Assembly (NCBI RefSeq): GCF_001953305.1
Contig: NZ_MTFE01000010.1
Location: 3,263,776 to 3,327,775, forward strand
Direction of reading: 5' to 3'
Length of the DNA: 64,000 nt
DNA from: Cnuella takakiae
GTDB taxonomy: Bacteria > Bacteroidota > Bacteroidia > Chitinophagales > Chitinophagaceae
The stretch's first letter is position 1, and every line of letters starts with the position of its first letter. The position numbers were made by a program, and so were the translations under genes. Under the pieces are notes generated by a model that worked only from the letters and a program-made list of their open reading frames with translations, was not told the origin of the DNA and did not search any database. Below, piece by piece: positions 41,388-51,179 of this stretch.

Positions 41388-44012
41388 TCACTGCTCACTC
41401 ATCACCCCTTGCTCTACATCATTCCGAAACACCACTACGCCATCAAACACATCTACCAGTACGGGGTGCGATTTATCTATATCTCCTGCAAGGATCTTTT
41501 TACTCAGGCCATTCACAATTTCCTTCTGGATCAAACGCTTTAACGGGCGTGCTCCAAACTGCGGGTCAAAGCCATTCTCCGACAGGTAATCCAGCAGGTA
41601 ATCGGAGAACTGTAGTTGGATGCCATTGCGGCCGACCAACTCTTTAAGGTTGTTCAGCTGTATGCGAATGATACCTTTTATCTCGTTCCGCATCAGGGGC
41701 TGGAAAAGAATGATCTCATCTACCCGGTTTAAAAACTCGGGACGGATGGTTTCTTTCAAGCGGCTCATCACTTCAGTTTTGGTACGCTCCAGCACCACAT
41801 CCAGGTTACGCTCCGTAACATCGGCGAAGTTTTCCTGGATAATGTCCGAACCCATGTTGGAGGTCATAATGATGATGGTGTTTTTAAAATTCACCACCCT
41901 GCCCTTGTTATCTGTAAGCCGGCCATCATCCAACACCTGCAACATGATATTCCACACATCGGGGTGCGCCTTTTCAATTTCGTCGAGCAGTACCACCTGG
42001 TAGGGCTTGCGCCGTACCGCTTCGGTAAGCTGCCCTCCTTCGTCATAACCAACATATCCGGGAGGCGCACCAACCAGGCGGCTTACGGTATGTTTTTCCT
42101 GGTACTCGCTCATGTCAATGCGGGTCATCATGTGCTCGTCGTCGAACAGGTATTCGGCTAAAGCTTTGGCCAGCTCTGTTTTACCTACACCAGTGGTACC
42201 CAGGAAGATAAAGGAGCCTATTGGTTTCTTGGGATCCTGCAAACCGGCGCGGCTGCGGCGGATGGCATCCGCAACGGCTGTTATGGCTTCTTCCTGTCCC
42301 ACCACGCGGTGGTGCAGTTCGGTTTCTAGGTGCAGCAGCTTTTCGCGTTCGCTCTGGAGCATTTTACTCACAGGTATTCCCGTTGACTTGGCAATACTTT
42401 CAGCTATATCTTCTGCATCCACTTCTTCCTTCATCAGGCGGCGGCTGTTCTGGCTCAACTCATTGAGTTCAGATTGCAACCCGTTGATCCTGGCCTCCTG
42501 CTCTTTCACACGGCCATACCGGATCTCGGCTACGCGGCCATAATCTCCTTCCCTTTCCGCCTGTTCGGCCTGCAGCTTCAGGCTTTCAATTTCAGCCTTG
42601 GCATTTTGGATTTTCTCCACCAAGTCTTTTTCTTCCTGCCATTTGGCTTTCAGGGTATCCCGCTCCACGGCCAGGTTGGCAATGGATGTATTCAGTTCCT
42701 TCAGCTTCTCTTCATCGTTCTCGCGCTTGATGGCTTCCCGTTCAATCTCCAGCTGGCGGATGCGGCGCTCCAGTTCATCCAGCTCTTCGGGCATGGAGTT
42801 CATTTCCAGGCGCAACTTGGCGGCGCTTTCATCGATCAGGTCAATAGCCTTATCGGGCAGAAAACGGTCGGTAATATAACGGCTCGACAACTCCACAGCA
42901 GCAATGATGGCTTCGTCCTTAATGCGCACATGGTGGTGCGTTTCATAACGATCCTTCACTCCGCGCAAAATGGAGATGGCATCTTCCATGGAAGGCTCTT
43001 CAATCATTACCTTCTGGAAGCGACGCTCCAAGGCTTTGTCTTTTTCAAAATACTTCTGGTATTCGTTAAGGGTGGTGGCGCCTATGGCACGCAGCTCGCC
43101 ACGGGCTAGTGCTGGCTTAAGGATGTTGGCGGCATCCATGGCACCCTCACCACCACCGGCACCTACCAGGGTATGTATTTCATCAATAAAGAGGATGATC
43201 TCGCCTTCGGATGTAGCTACTTCTTTCACTACTCCTTTCAGACGCTCTTCAAACTCTCCCTTGTACTTGGCACCTGCAATGAGCTGGCCCATATCAAGGG
43301 CATAAATAATTTTTGATTTCAGGTTTTCGGGCACATCACCATTTACTATGCGGATGGCAAGGCCTTCGGCAATAGCTGTTTTACCCACACCAGGCTCTCC
43401 CACCAGGATAGGGTTGTTCTTGGTGCGGCGCGAAAGGATGTGCAGGGTGCGGCGGATCTCTTCGTCGCGCCCAATCACCGGATCCAGCTTACCCTGGCGT
43501 GCCATTTCATTAAGGTTTTTGGCGTACTTTTTCAGGGTGTTGAACTGGGTTTCCTGTGTTTGGCTGGTAACGGTGTTGCCTTTGCGCAGGTCATTGATGG
43601 CGGCAACCAGGCTTTTTTCGGTGACGCCAAAATCTTTTAGCAGCTTGGCGGTATTATCGTTGCCCTGCACAATGGCCAGCAGCAGGTGCTCAGGCGTAAT
43701 GAATTCATCCTTGAACTGCTTGAGTACGGCACCGGCACGCAATACCACGTTGTTGCCATCACGGCTGATTTGCTGGGCGGGCTCACCACTCACCTTTGGC
43801 AAACGCTCAAGTGCCTGGTCCAGTCTGCTTTCCAGTTGCGGAATGTTCACCGCATTTTTCTTCAACAGGTATTCCACCGGCGAATCTTCCTGGTCGAGCA
43901 AAGCTTTAAGGATATGCTCCGTTTCAATCTGGCTGTTGCTGCCATTAAACGCAAGCTGTTGCGACTGCTGGATGGCTTCGGCGGCTTTTATGGTAAAATT
44001 GGATAGGTTCAT
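41388..44012 (-). CDS. clpB: ATP-dependent disaggregase ClpB
   Basis: The 874-residue hexameric AAA+ chaperone has the Clp N-domain (about 1-145), AAA-1 with Walker [15 protein letters not shown], a coiled-coil middle domain (about 410-520: [22 protein letters not shown]) and AAA-2 with [19 protein letters not shown] and [13 protein letters not shown] pore loop. The C-terminal small domain ends in a Val/Glu-rich tail. The coiled coil and pore-loop GYVG identify ClpB over ClpA or ClpC. It rescues aggregated proteins with DnaK. It is monocistronic and diverges from the next gene. Confidence 0.98.
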   Translation of the reverse strand: MNLSNFTIKAAEAIQQSQQLAFNGSNSQIETEHILKALLDQEDSPVEYLLKKNAVNIPQLESRLDQALERLPKVSGEPAQQISRDGNNVVLRAGAVLKQFKDEFITPEHLLLAIVQGNDNTAKLLKDFGVTEKSLVAAINDLRKGNTVTSQTQETQFNTLKKYAKNLNEMARQGKLDPVIGRDEEIRRTLHILSRRTKNNPILVGEPGVGKTAIAEGLAIRIVNGDVPENLKSKIIYALDMGQLIAGAKYKGEFEERLKGVVKEVATSEGEIILFIDEIHTLVGAGGGEGAMDAANILKPALARGELRAIGATTLNEYQKYFEKDKALERRFQKVMIEEPSMEDAISILRGVKDRYETHHHVRIKDEAIIAAVELSSRYITDRFLPDKAIDLIDESAAKLRLEMNSMPEELDELERRIRQLEIEREAIKRENDEEKLKELNTSIANLAVERDTLKAKWQEEKDLVEKIQNAKAEIESLKLQAEQAEREGDYGRVAEIRYGRVKEQEARINGLQSELNELSQNSRRLMKEEVDAEDIAESIAKSTGIPVSKMLQSEREKLLHLETELHHRVVGQEEAITAVADAIRRSRAGLQDPKKPIGSFIFLGTTGVGKTELAKALAEYLFDDEHMMTRIDMSEYQEKHTVSRLVGAPPGYVGYDEGGQLTEAVRRKPYQVVLLDEIEKAHPDVWNIMLQVLDDGRLTDNKGRVVNFKNTIIIMTSNMGSDIIQENFADVTERNLDVVLERTKTEVMSRLKETIRPEFLNRVDEIILFQPLMRNEIKGIIRIQLNNLKELVGRNGIQLQFSDYLLDYLSENGFDPQFGARPLKRLIQKEIVNGLSKKILAGDIDKSHPVLVDVFDGVVVFRNDVEQGVMSEQ

Positions 44013-44076
44013 ACCAATAGTTTTTTGTTTTACGTTGTATGTTTAGCAAACCATAATCCATTTCATTTTTCCCGCA

Positions 44077-45135
44077 ATGATGTCAGCTAAATTCCGTACT
44101 AACTGCCTGAAAGCCAGTCCCGCTTTGCTTTTCCTGTTATTTTTTCAGTTTGCAGGGGCCCAAAACCGCTTTGAAGGGGCCGCAGCCATCATAGACCAAC
44201 AGGCAAAAACCCTGAAACAGGAACTTGTGCTGGTGGTTGCCAGCAAAGACACCACGCTGTTTACCAAAGACAGCAAAACCTTTAGTGCCCTGCGAGGCCA
44301 GGCCGACCTGGGACAAAGCAGCCAGTGGCTGACCGCAGCACTGGTGATGGTACTGGTAGATGAAGGCAAAATATCGTTGGACGATAAGGTGAGTCAATAC
44401 ATTCCAGCCTTTGCTTCTTATGGTAAAAGCTATATTACTATAGGCAATTGCCTGTCTCACTTTACCGGCATCCACAATGAGACGAATAAAGCAATCAAAT
44501 TTTTTGAAAAGAAGAAATTTGCCAACCTGGAGGAAGCGGTGGCGGGTTATGTAAAAAAAGAAATCCAAAACAATGCAGGCGAAGCCCATCGCTATAACAC
44601 CATGGGACCAGATATAGCCGGTAGGGTACTGGAAATTGTGACCAGGAAAAAATTTGATATGCTGGCACAACAAAAACTGCTGCGGCCGCTAGGTATGCGC
44701 CAAACTACCTTCAGCACGCTGGATGGATCGGCGCTTTCCCCTGCAGATGGTGCACGCGGCACGGCAGCTGATTATACCCGGTTTTTGCGCATGCTACTAA
44801 ACAATGGTATGCACAATGGCCAGCGGATACTTAGTGAAGCATCGGTGGCAGCACTGCGAAAGATTATGACCTCACCAGCCAACCGCAAGTTCAGCCCGGA
44901 AGGGATGCAGGGTTTTGAATATACATCTGGAGCCTGGTCGGTGGGCACGAACCCGGGAGCGGTGGCCGATGTGCTATCGGCACCATCTTTTGGCGGTACT
45001 ACGCCATTGGTTGATTTCTGCCGGGGCTATGCATTTATGTACCTGCAAAAAGAAGCCACGGAGGAAGCCAAGGTGCCGGTGCGGAACCAATTGCGTGCAG
45101 CACTCGAGCCCCTTTTTCCAGGTAAATGCCAATAA
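44077..45135 (+). CDS. Serine-hydrolase (class C beta-lactamase fold) homologue with lost catalytic motif
   Basis: The 352-residue secreted protein (signal ends FQFAGAQ) matches the beta-lactamase/serine hydrolase family over the segment QWLTAALVMVLVDEGKISLDDKVSQYIPAF and LSHFTGIHNE. The active-site SxxK is replaced: the aligned residues 80-83 read QSSQ, so both nucleophile Ser and Lys are Gln. The HTSG motif is HFTG. The C-terminal HxGG-like site reads SFGG. The fold looks intact, with no frameshift, so this is probably a pseudoenzyme with a binding or structural role rather than a decayed gene. Confidence 0.82.
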   Translation: MMSAKFRTNCLKASPALLFLLFFQFAGAQNRFEGAAAIIDQQAKTLKQELVLVVASKDTTLFTKDSKTFSALRGQADLGQSSQWLTAALVMVLVDEGKISLDDKVSQYIPAFASYGKSYITIGNCLSHFTGIHNETNKAIKFFEKKKFANLEEAVAGYVKKEIQNNAGEAHRYNTMGPDIAGRVLEIVTRKKFDMLAQQKLLRPLGMRQTTFSTLDGSALSPADGARGTAADYTRFLRMLLNNGMHNGQRILSEASVAALRKIMTSPANRKFSPEGMQGFEYTSGAWSVGTNPGAVADVLSAPSFGGTTPLVDFCRGYAFMYLQKEATEEAKVPVRNQLRAALEPLFPGKCQ

Positions 45136-45151
45136 TCAGGAAGTTGAAATA

Positions 45152-45190
45152 AAATAAGGGATGATACCACGCCGGTATCATCCCTTATTT
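45152..45190 (+). terminator. Terminator of the pseudo-hydrolase gene
   Basis: A perfect 17-bp inverted repeat (45152-45168 and 45174-45190) around AAGGGATGATACC with a 5-nt loop, and T-rich sequence after it. Confidence 0.88.
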
Positions 45191-45215
45191 TTAGGGTCCA
45201 CCATTCCTGCTTTAG

Positions 45216-45566
45216 ATGATGTACGAACATAAAACAGACCCGATACTTCCTGCTCCCTTGTACTACAAGCGTGTAGCCTGGAATTTTGCCGTGGCCATGG
45301 GCATCCTGATGAACTGTATCATCATCGGAGTGTTAGGCTACCACTACCTCGCTGGCTCAAGCTGGATTGATGCTTTTCATAATTCCAGTATGCTGCTGAG
45401 CGGTATGGGCCCGGTCATCACCATTGAATCTTATTCAGGGAAAATCTTCTCTTCCCTATACGCTTTGTTCAGTGGTATCGTGTTTGTAACTACCATGGGC
45501 TTTATACTGGCACCTTCCATTCACCGCTTTTTTCACAAGCTGCATCTGGAAGAAGACAACAAGTAA
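45216..45566 (+). CDS. Two-helix membrane protein with channel-like pore-loop region
   Basis: The 116-residue protein has TM1 at about 22-44 (WNFAVAMGILMNCIIIGVLGYHYL) and TM2 at about 77-100 (FSSLYALFSGIVFVTTMGFIL). Between them is WIDAFHNSSMLLSGMGPVIT, which takes the place of the pore helix and filter in 2-TM ion channels, reading GMGP in place of GYGD. The C-terminal tail is HRFFHKLHLEEDN. It may be a divergent member of the two-TM channel superfamily, but the filter differs. Monocistronic; no partner gene is evident. Confidence 0.65.
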   Translation: MMYEHKTDPILPAPLYYKRVAWNFAVAMGILMNCIIIGVLGYHYLAGSSWIDAFHNSSMLLSGMGPVITIESYSGKIFSSLYALFSGIVFVTTMGFILAPSIHRFFHKLHLEEDNK

Positions 45567-45590
45567 GGGGCAGTTCCTGATACAAGGTTA

Positions 45591-47507
45591 TTATTCCTGC
45601 CGTACCAGCACTACCCTGCTGCGGTCGGCTTTATATACGGCATCCCAAAACTGCACCAGCTCAGGACCTTCAGTTGCGGGCACCCTAATTGCAAAGCGTT
45701 CTACTTTCCTGCTAAACTGCAGTTTGTTACCCGCCAATTGCACTGCAAATTGGTAAGTTCCGTATTTAGTATGCAAGGTCACCGGCTTGGGCATGGCTTC
45801 GGGCATGTACCCTTCGGGCAGTACCAGCTCCAGGCTATCCTCGTCGTGGTATGGATCATCAAAAACATAATCACAGGTACGGCTGGTATCCATGCTCATT
45901 TTCATTGTGCTTTGCGCCAGCAGGTTTGGTTGTATAAATATGCGTTTGCCACTGATGGTTGCAAAACGGGGAATATCGAGGTCCAGCACTTCATCCACTT
46001 CCGGAAGGCTGCCATGTTTTTGTTGGTAACTGAAGGCCGTTACCTCGTAAGATGGCAGGTCATATTCTTTATTTAGTTCTTCGATCACTTTTTGTTTATC
46101 CGGGTTCCGGGCCAGGGTCCTTTTTTCATCCTGCTGTATACCAGTATAGCGTGTATTGATCTTGAGTGTGAGGTTACCTTCTTTATCCAAACTCCCTTTC
46201 ATTGACCTGAGCAAGAGGTTTTCGGCAAGGCCATACACGGGTGTAGGCACCAGTTTGCCCCCCTCTGGTGTAATGAGCAGGGCTTTACGGTTGCCCGTGA
46301 AATTGCTCATATAACCGGGTTCTTCTGTTTGGCTGGTACATTCCAGCCAGATGGTATCCTTGCCGTTGGGTACGCATAAAACGGCGTGGTTGAACTGGAA
46401 AGCCGGAAAATCTTCCATGATGCGGTGTGCATCGCGGCTACCCCCTGCTTTTACCAAGGCAAAGTGGGAGGTAATTCCAGCTTCCTTGAGCAGGCTATAC
46501 ATATAATTGGATAGTGCCTTACAATCTCCATATCGGTTCTTTGATACATAGGCTGCATCAAAAGGTTGCCAACCGCCAACACCTATCTGCACACTGATAT
46601 AACGGGTGTTATTTTGCAGGTACCGGTATAGAGCAACAACCTGCTCCTGCTCACTTTTTGATTCTTTGCAGATCTCCTGCACCTGCAGTTTTACCTGTTC
46701 GGGTAACAGGTCCTTGCCAGCGTTGAGCTGGTGTTGAAAGCGCCCTAACTCCTGCCAGCTTTCCATGTTTCCTTCATAGCCCGCTACCTGGAAAATGGTT
46801 GGACCTATAAATACAACCGGCACCAACTCATACCAGGGCGGTGCTGCATAAGGCCTTATTACCGGTGCCTTTTGCTTTACCTCCCATTGGGTAATTTGAC
46901 GTCCATTTTCCTGCCTGGTAGTGGGCGGCATGGATTGGTTATAAGTCTTAGTGCGCAGGGCATAACCAACAGGGTGCACCAGGGTAAACCTGCTTTCTTC
47001 TACGGCTACACCTTCTGCCTCCTGGGGTGTCCAGGGTTCGAAATAAAAGGTATGGTTGAAACGAATGACCACTTCGTAAGCAACAGTGTAAGGGTACTGG
47101 TGATAATCGAAGCTGTGGCGCTTTACCCGGCTGTCTTCGTATATACTGCTATTAGAAATGGCACTAACATCCTTTACATCTTTATTCCTAAAGGTTCTTA
47201 TTTCCTTTCCGCTGGCATCCAGCAGGCGGCCTTCTATGCTTTTTACCTGGCGCAAACCATCATAGGACTCTTCCAGTTCGGCCAAGGCTGCCCCCTCTTC
47301 GTCCAGCACCGTATAAACGTATTTCTTGTGCAAAACCGTTTCTTTCGGGCTAATGATTTCAAAACGGATATCCTCCATCCTTTTTACCAGGTGGGCATTT
47401 TCTTTTAATGCAGGGGCAATGGTACTGGTGGGATATTCGCCGGCCTGTGCCGCCATGCAAACAAGGAGCGCTAACAACACCTGTGCGCTTAAAAATAAGT
47501 TCCTCAT
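45591..47507 (-). CDS. DUF3857 transglutaminase-like protein, paralogue A
   Basis: The 638-residue protein has a signal peptide (CMAAQAG). DUF3857 occupies about 45-240, a transglutaminase-like core about 260-400 and a beta-sandwich DUF3858 to the end. The core has NRYGDCKALSNYM with catalytic Cys near residue 325 and FNHAVLCV with the His near 373; the third position lies in WLECTS, where the usual Asp reads Glu. These genes are characteristic of Bacteroidota and are thought to be periplasmic, cleaving or crosslinking peptides. It overlaps the next gene by 4 bp (ATGA), so the two are translationally coupled. Confidence 0.9.
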   Translation of the reverse strand: MRNLFLSAQVLLALLVCMAAQAGEYPTSTIAPALKENAHLVKRMEDIRFEIISPKETVLHKKYVYTVLDEEGAALAELEESYDGLRQVKSIEGRLLDASGKEIRTFRNKDVKDVSAISNSSIYEDSRVKRHSFDYHQYPYTVAYEVVIRFNHTFYFEPWTPQEAEGVAVEESRFTLVHPVGYALRTKTYNQSMPPTTRQENGRQITQWEVKQKAPVIRPYAAPPWYELVPVVFIGPTIFQVAGYEGNMESWQELGRFQHQLNAGKDLLPEQVKLQVQEICKESKSEQEQVVALYRYLQNNTRYISVQIGVGGWQPFDAAYVSKNRYGDCKALSNYMYSLLKEAGITSHFALVKAGGSRDAHRIMEDFPAFQFNHAVLCVPNGKDTIWLECTSQTEEPGYMSNFTGNRKALLITPEGGKLVPTPVYGLAENLLLRSMKGSLDKEGNLTLKINTRYTGIQQDEKRTLARNPDKQKVIEELNKEYDLPSYEVTAFSYQQKHGSLPEVDEVLDLDIPRFATISGKRIFIQPNLLAQSTMKMSMDTSRTCDYVFDDPYHDEDSLELVLPEGYMPEAMPKPVTLHTKYGTYQFAVQLAGNKLQFSRKVERFAIRVPATEGPELVQFWDAVYKADRSRVVLVRQE

Positions 47508-49501
47508 TTGGCTGCTTTTTTAAATACCAGTTGCTCGCTTTGTTTGGCAACAACATGTTTGAAAAACTCCCGGAGCATATCATATTCATCAGGGGAAAAC
47601 CAGGTGCGTTTTATTTTGAGCACCATCTGCATGCTGACAACATTATTGGAGTAAGAAATCAAGTAATCTAGCGTCGCATCCCTGTCTTCGTTCATAGCCA
47701 TTCTTATTTGCTTGGGCATTTCATCCAGCACATACCCTTCCGGAACGGTGATGTTGGCTGTGTAGGTTTTCTCAAATGCATAGGGCATTTCAACAGGATA
47801 GGAACGGGAGGCCGCTTTAAAAGGATTTTCAAAATACCGGTCACTAAATAAAGGATTGACATACAGGATATCCTCACCGTTCATCTTCAGGTCGAACTCA
47901 CATTTGTATAACAAAACTGCATCCTTGTTGTCCAGCGAGTCAATCGTGATTTTATTGATTGTTGCTACCGATTCAAAATCAGTCTGCAATTCCTTTTCAA
48001 AAGCTTTTCTGCCCTTATCACTAATGGTTTCCCGGATGTTGAGCGACTGGTAGTATCCGGGGGCCTGTTGCAGCATGCCAACCCATTTACCACCCACATT
48101 GTTCAGGGCTACATAAGTCAGTTTGCGCTCCAGCAAAGAGTCGGGGGAAAGCTCCAGGGCCGTGCCTAAGCCATCAAGCTGCCGGGCCGCTCCATTGTAG
48201 CAATACGAAGGCATCCTGCCAAAACTTAAATGAGGCAGGGTGGCATCCAGCAAGGTTTCTTTTTCACCAAGCCTGGCCTTTGCTACCACATAATTGTATT
48301 TGCTCAATTGCGGGTAAACTACATTGGCCAACCCGTTATCCCTTGTGCTTAAGATTACGGGGTTGGCCTCCAGGCCAGCATGTCGCATCAGGGTAACAAG
48401 TAAAAGGTTAAGTTCGCAAACATTGCCCTTCCCGGTTTTTACCACGTTGCGCAAGCTTTGTTCTGCAAAAAGAGCCCGCCTGTCGGTACAGGTGAAATGA
48501 TCCCTTACATAAGCAAAGATTTTTTGTGCCTGCTCCTGCTGGCTGGTCGTACCATCAAGGATTGGTTTTAAAATATCATCCAGCCAACCGTTGTTGGCAT
48601 TTACCAATTTGCCAAAATCATCACGCTCCATGAGGTTTTTACTTACCGTAGGCCAATCGTTCAATATGGACTGGTGGCTTAAAGGTTCGCGGTAACCCGA
48701 CAGCTGAAATTCAATCTTGGCAATATGATTTTCGAGCGTTGAGGTAAAATTTTCGTCCTTCAGTACGCCTACCTCTTTCATTACCCAACGGTATTCGCTT
48801 ACGCCTGCACTGAAGGATTGTCTTTTAGAATCTATCCCATTGGATGTAACAGAAAAGAAGTCCACCCTGTCTTTTTTTTCTTTTATATGAAAGGGCACAT
48901 ATCCCTGTGCAAAAAACAGGTAGTCCATGAACTGCGGTACCGCAAACTGGTATTCACTCCAGAGCCTTGGTATACTTCCCTGGAACTCCCAGGGCATCAG
49001 AGAAAAATAGAAGTCGGAAAGAATGGTATATTCATATTCCACAATAGATCCTTCCTTAACGGCTGGTGCAGTAAAACGAACACGTTTCCGGTTTTTGTCT
49101 ACCTGCTCTTCAAACACCTGGGATTTCTCCAGTTTGGTTTCTACCACCTTGCCATCTTCCAAATTATAGGTAGCACACTTCAGGTTTTGTAAACTGGTTT
49201 CACCGTCGTTGTCTTTGTACAGGGCAACCATTTCCTTGGCGTGGTCATAACCATCTTTTTTTAAGATATGTACCCTGCGCCTGTGGGTGTGGCGCATACT
49301 AAACCATCCTTTCTGGTTGCCTTCAATTTCGGTGCGGCCGTGATCAAATAAAATCACAGCACCCGCGCTGCTATCTACGGAATAGGCTTTAGCGGCAAAG
49401 GTGAGCGGATCGATTTTTCCAAACTTCGTAATGGGGCTGTTCTGGGCTTTACTGGACAAAAGGCACGAGAATAATAAAAAGGTAGTAAGCAGGTTTCGCA
49501 T
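47504..49501 (-). CDS. DUF3857 transglutaminase-like protein, paralogue B
   Basis: The 665-residue protein has a signal peptide (LLSSKAQ) and shares the DUF3857-transglutaminase-DUF3858 plan of its neighbour. Its core has GNVCELNLLL with a Cys near residue 361 and LLDATLP for the Asp, but the segment that holds the catalytic His reads KYNYVVA, so His is replaced by Tyr. This Tyr form may be common in the subfamily. Loss of the His suggests a non-catalytic partner. It is the upstream gene of the two-gene operon. Confidence 0.88.
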   Translation of the reverse strand: MRNLLTTFLLFSCLLSSKAQNSPITKFGKIDPLTFAAKAYSVDSSAGAVILFDHGRTEIEGNQKGWFSMRHTHRRRVHILKKDGYDHAKEMVALYKDNDGETSLQNLKCATYNLEDGKVVETKLEKSQVFEEQVDKNRKRVRFTAPAVKEGSIVEYEYTILSDFYFSLMPWEFQGSIPRLWSEYQFAVPQFMDYLFFAQGYVPFHIKEKKDRVDFFSVTSNGIDSKRQSFSAGVSEYRWVMKEVGVLKDENFTSTLENHIAKIEFQLSGYREPLSHQSILNDWPTVSKNLMERDDFGKLVNANNGWLDDILKPILDGTTSQQEQAQKIFAYVRDHFTCTDRRALFAEQSLRNVVKTGKGNVCELNLLLVTLMRHAGLEANPVILSTRDNGLANVVYPQLSKYNYVVAKARLGEKETLLDATLPHLSFGRMPSYCYNGAARQLDGLGTALELSPDSLLERKLTYVALNNVGGKWVGMLQQAPGYYQSLNIRETISDKGRKAFEKELQTDFESVATINKITIDSLDNKDAVLLYKCEFDLKMNGEDILYVNPLFSDRYFENPFKAASRSYPVEMPYAFEKTYTANITVPEGYVLDEMPKQIRMAMNEDRDATLDYLISYSNNVVSMQMVLKIKRTWFSPDEYDMLREFFKHVVAKQSEQLVFKKAAK

Positions 49502-49664
49502 GCAGTGAGTTTTGTTAGTTAGTGGTCAGGGGATAATGATCAGCTTGCAAAATATTCCGTTTGTACAATCTTTCCTACATATGCTTTTAATTAGGAATGC
49601 ATGGGCAACAAACTGCAGAACTCCGTTAACAGTTTATTCGGCCAAATAGCTAGAACTTTGCGTT

Positions 49665-50627
49665 GTGAATAAGGCACTACAAACGCGGATGGTGAAAGAC
49701 CTGGCAAAGCAATATGGCTTTGACCAATGTGGTATTGCGCGTGCCCAGGTGTTGGATGAGGATGCCCGCCGGCTGGAGCGCTGGCTGCACCAGGGACTGC
49801 ATGGAGGAATGCAGTACATGGAAAATTATTTCGATCTCCGGATTGATCCAACCAAACTGGTTCCCGGCGCAAAGTCGGTGATCACGTTTCTGAAAAACTA
49901 CTACCCGCAGCAAACAGCGGAACACACAGCGACAAGGGTATCGAAGTATGCTTATGGCGTTGATTACCACACGGTAATTAAAAATGCATTGAAAGGCATG
50001 ATGGCCGAACTGCAAACGGCAGTTGGCCAGGTGGAAGGTCGTGGATTTGTGGACTCTGCACCGGTTCTGGAACGCAGCTGGGCACAACGTAGTGGCCTGG
50101 GCTGGCTGGGCAGAAACGGCAACCTCATTACCAAGGACAGCGGTTCCTTTTTCTTCATCGCTACCCTCATAGTGGACCTGGAATTGGAATACGACGACCC
50201 ATATGCCAAGGACTTTTGCGGGTCTTGTCGTAAATGTATTGATGCCTGTCCTACACAGGCCATTGGTCCGGATAAAGTAATCAATGGCAGCCAGTGTATC
50301 TCTTATTTCACCATTGAGTTGAAAGATGCGCTTATCCCCGAAGAGCAAAAAGGCCGTTTTCAAAACTGGATGTTTGGTTGCGATACCTGCCAGGATGTTT
50401 GCCCCTGGAACCGCTTCAGCAAGCCACACCAGGAAGCACAGTTCAACCCCATCCCGGAAATCCTCAATTTCACCACCCGCGACTGGGAAGCCCTGAGCGA
50501 AGAGGCTTTCCGGAAAATATTTAAGCAAAGCCCCATGAGCCGCGCCAAATGGAAAGGCATTCAACGGAATGTAAAATTCCTTCAGGACGAAAAGACCCTT
50601 ATACTTTCCAATGAAAAGGAAGGATAA
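49665..50627 (+). CDS. queG: Epoxyqueuosine reductase
   Basis: The 320-residue protein carries out the last step of queuosine tRNA modification, reducing epoxyqueuosine with cobalamin and Fe-S clusters. Two ferredoxin-type clusters are visible: CGSCRKCIDACPT and CDTCQDVCPW. The N-terminal cobalamin domain has SVITFLKNYYP, GYGVDYH-like YGVDYHTVIK and GRGFVDSAPVLERSWAQRSGLGW. The C-terminal HEAT-repeat extension of the E. coli enzyme is absent, as in many short forms. The start is GTG at 49665; ATG at 49689 is an alternative. Monocistronic, oriented divergently from the transglutaminase genes. Confidence 0.96.
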   Translation: MNKALQTRMVKDLAKQYGFDQCGIARAQVLDEDARRLERWLHQGLHGGMQYMENYFDLRIDPTKLVPGAKSVITFLKNYYPQQTAEHTATRVSKYAYGVDYHTVIKNALKGMMAELQTAVGQVEGRGFVDSAPVLERSWAQRSGLGWLGRNGNLITKDSGSFFFIATLIVDLELEYDDPYAKDFCGSCRKCIDACPTQAIGPDKVINGSQCISYFTIELKDALIPEEQKGRFQNWMFGCDTCQDVCPWNRFSKPHQEAQFNPIPEILNFTTRDWEALSEEAFRKIFKQSPMSRAKWKGIQRNVKFLQDEKTLILSNEKEG

Positions 50628-50684
50628 CTCATTTGGAACGGAACTCCCTTATTTTATTCCCATCGTTTTTCGTAGCTATGCACC

Positions 50685-51179
50685 ATGGGTGTAGAGATAG
50701 AAAGGAAGTACCTCGTCAACAAAGCTATTTGGAACAATACCGATAAAGGCGCCGGCGAGTTGTACAGCCAGGGCTATATGCTTACCACACCTGAAAAGAC
50801 CATCCGGGTAAGGCTAACTGAAACAGGAGGGTTCTTAACCATAAAAGGCATTTCCGTGGGTGCCAGCCGCGCAGAATACGAATATGGTATTCCACAAACA
50901 GAAGCCAGCGAATTGCTGGCTGATTTTTGTTCCGGTGTAATAGAAAAGCGGCGCTACAAACTGGTGTATGCAGGCATGGTTTGGGAAGTGGATGAATTTA
51001 TGGGAGCCAACGAAGGACTGGTGTTAGCAGAAATAGAACTTCCTGATGCAGACAGCATTTTTAGTCTTCCCCCCTGGATTGGTGTTGAGGTAACCGGTCA
51101 ATTGCCTTACTACAATTCCTATATCTCGGAGCATCCCTATTCAACCTGGCCTGACCAGGAAAAAAATCCTACAATTTAA
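50685..51179 (+). CDS. CYTH domain protein (inorganic triphosphatase-like)
   Basis: The 164-residue protein has the CYTH signature EIERKYLV at the N-terminus (ExExK) and the alternating beta strands with basic residues expected of the tunnel: TIRVRLTE, GFLTIKG, EKRRYKLVYAG, VWEVDEFMG, LVLAEIELP. It probably hydrolyses triphosphates such as PPPi or acts on thiamine triphosphate-like substrates; cyclase activity is rare in this size class. It overlaps the converging OM-protein gene by 11 bp. Confidence 0.9.
   Translation: MGVEIERKYLVNKAIWNNTDKGAGELYSQGYMLTTPEKTIRVRLTETGGFLTIKGISVGASRAEYEYGIPQTEASELLADFCSGVIEKRRYKLVYAGMVWEVDEFMGANEGLVLAEIELPDADSIFSLPPWIGVEVTGQLPYYNSYISEHPYSTWPDQEKNPTI

Noticed and set aside
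49677-50564. 295-codon minus-strand frame opposite queG
   Set aside because: Antisense to both Fe-S cluster motifs of QueG.
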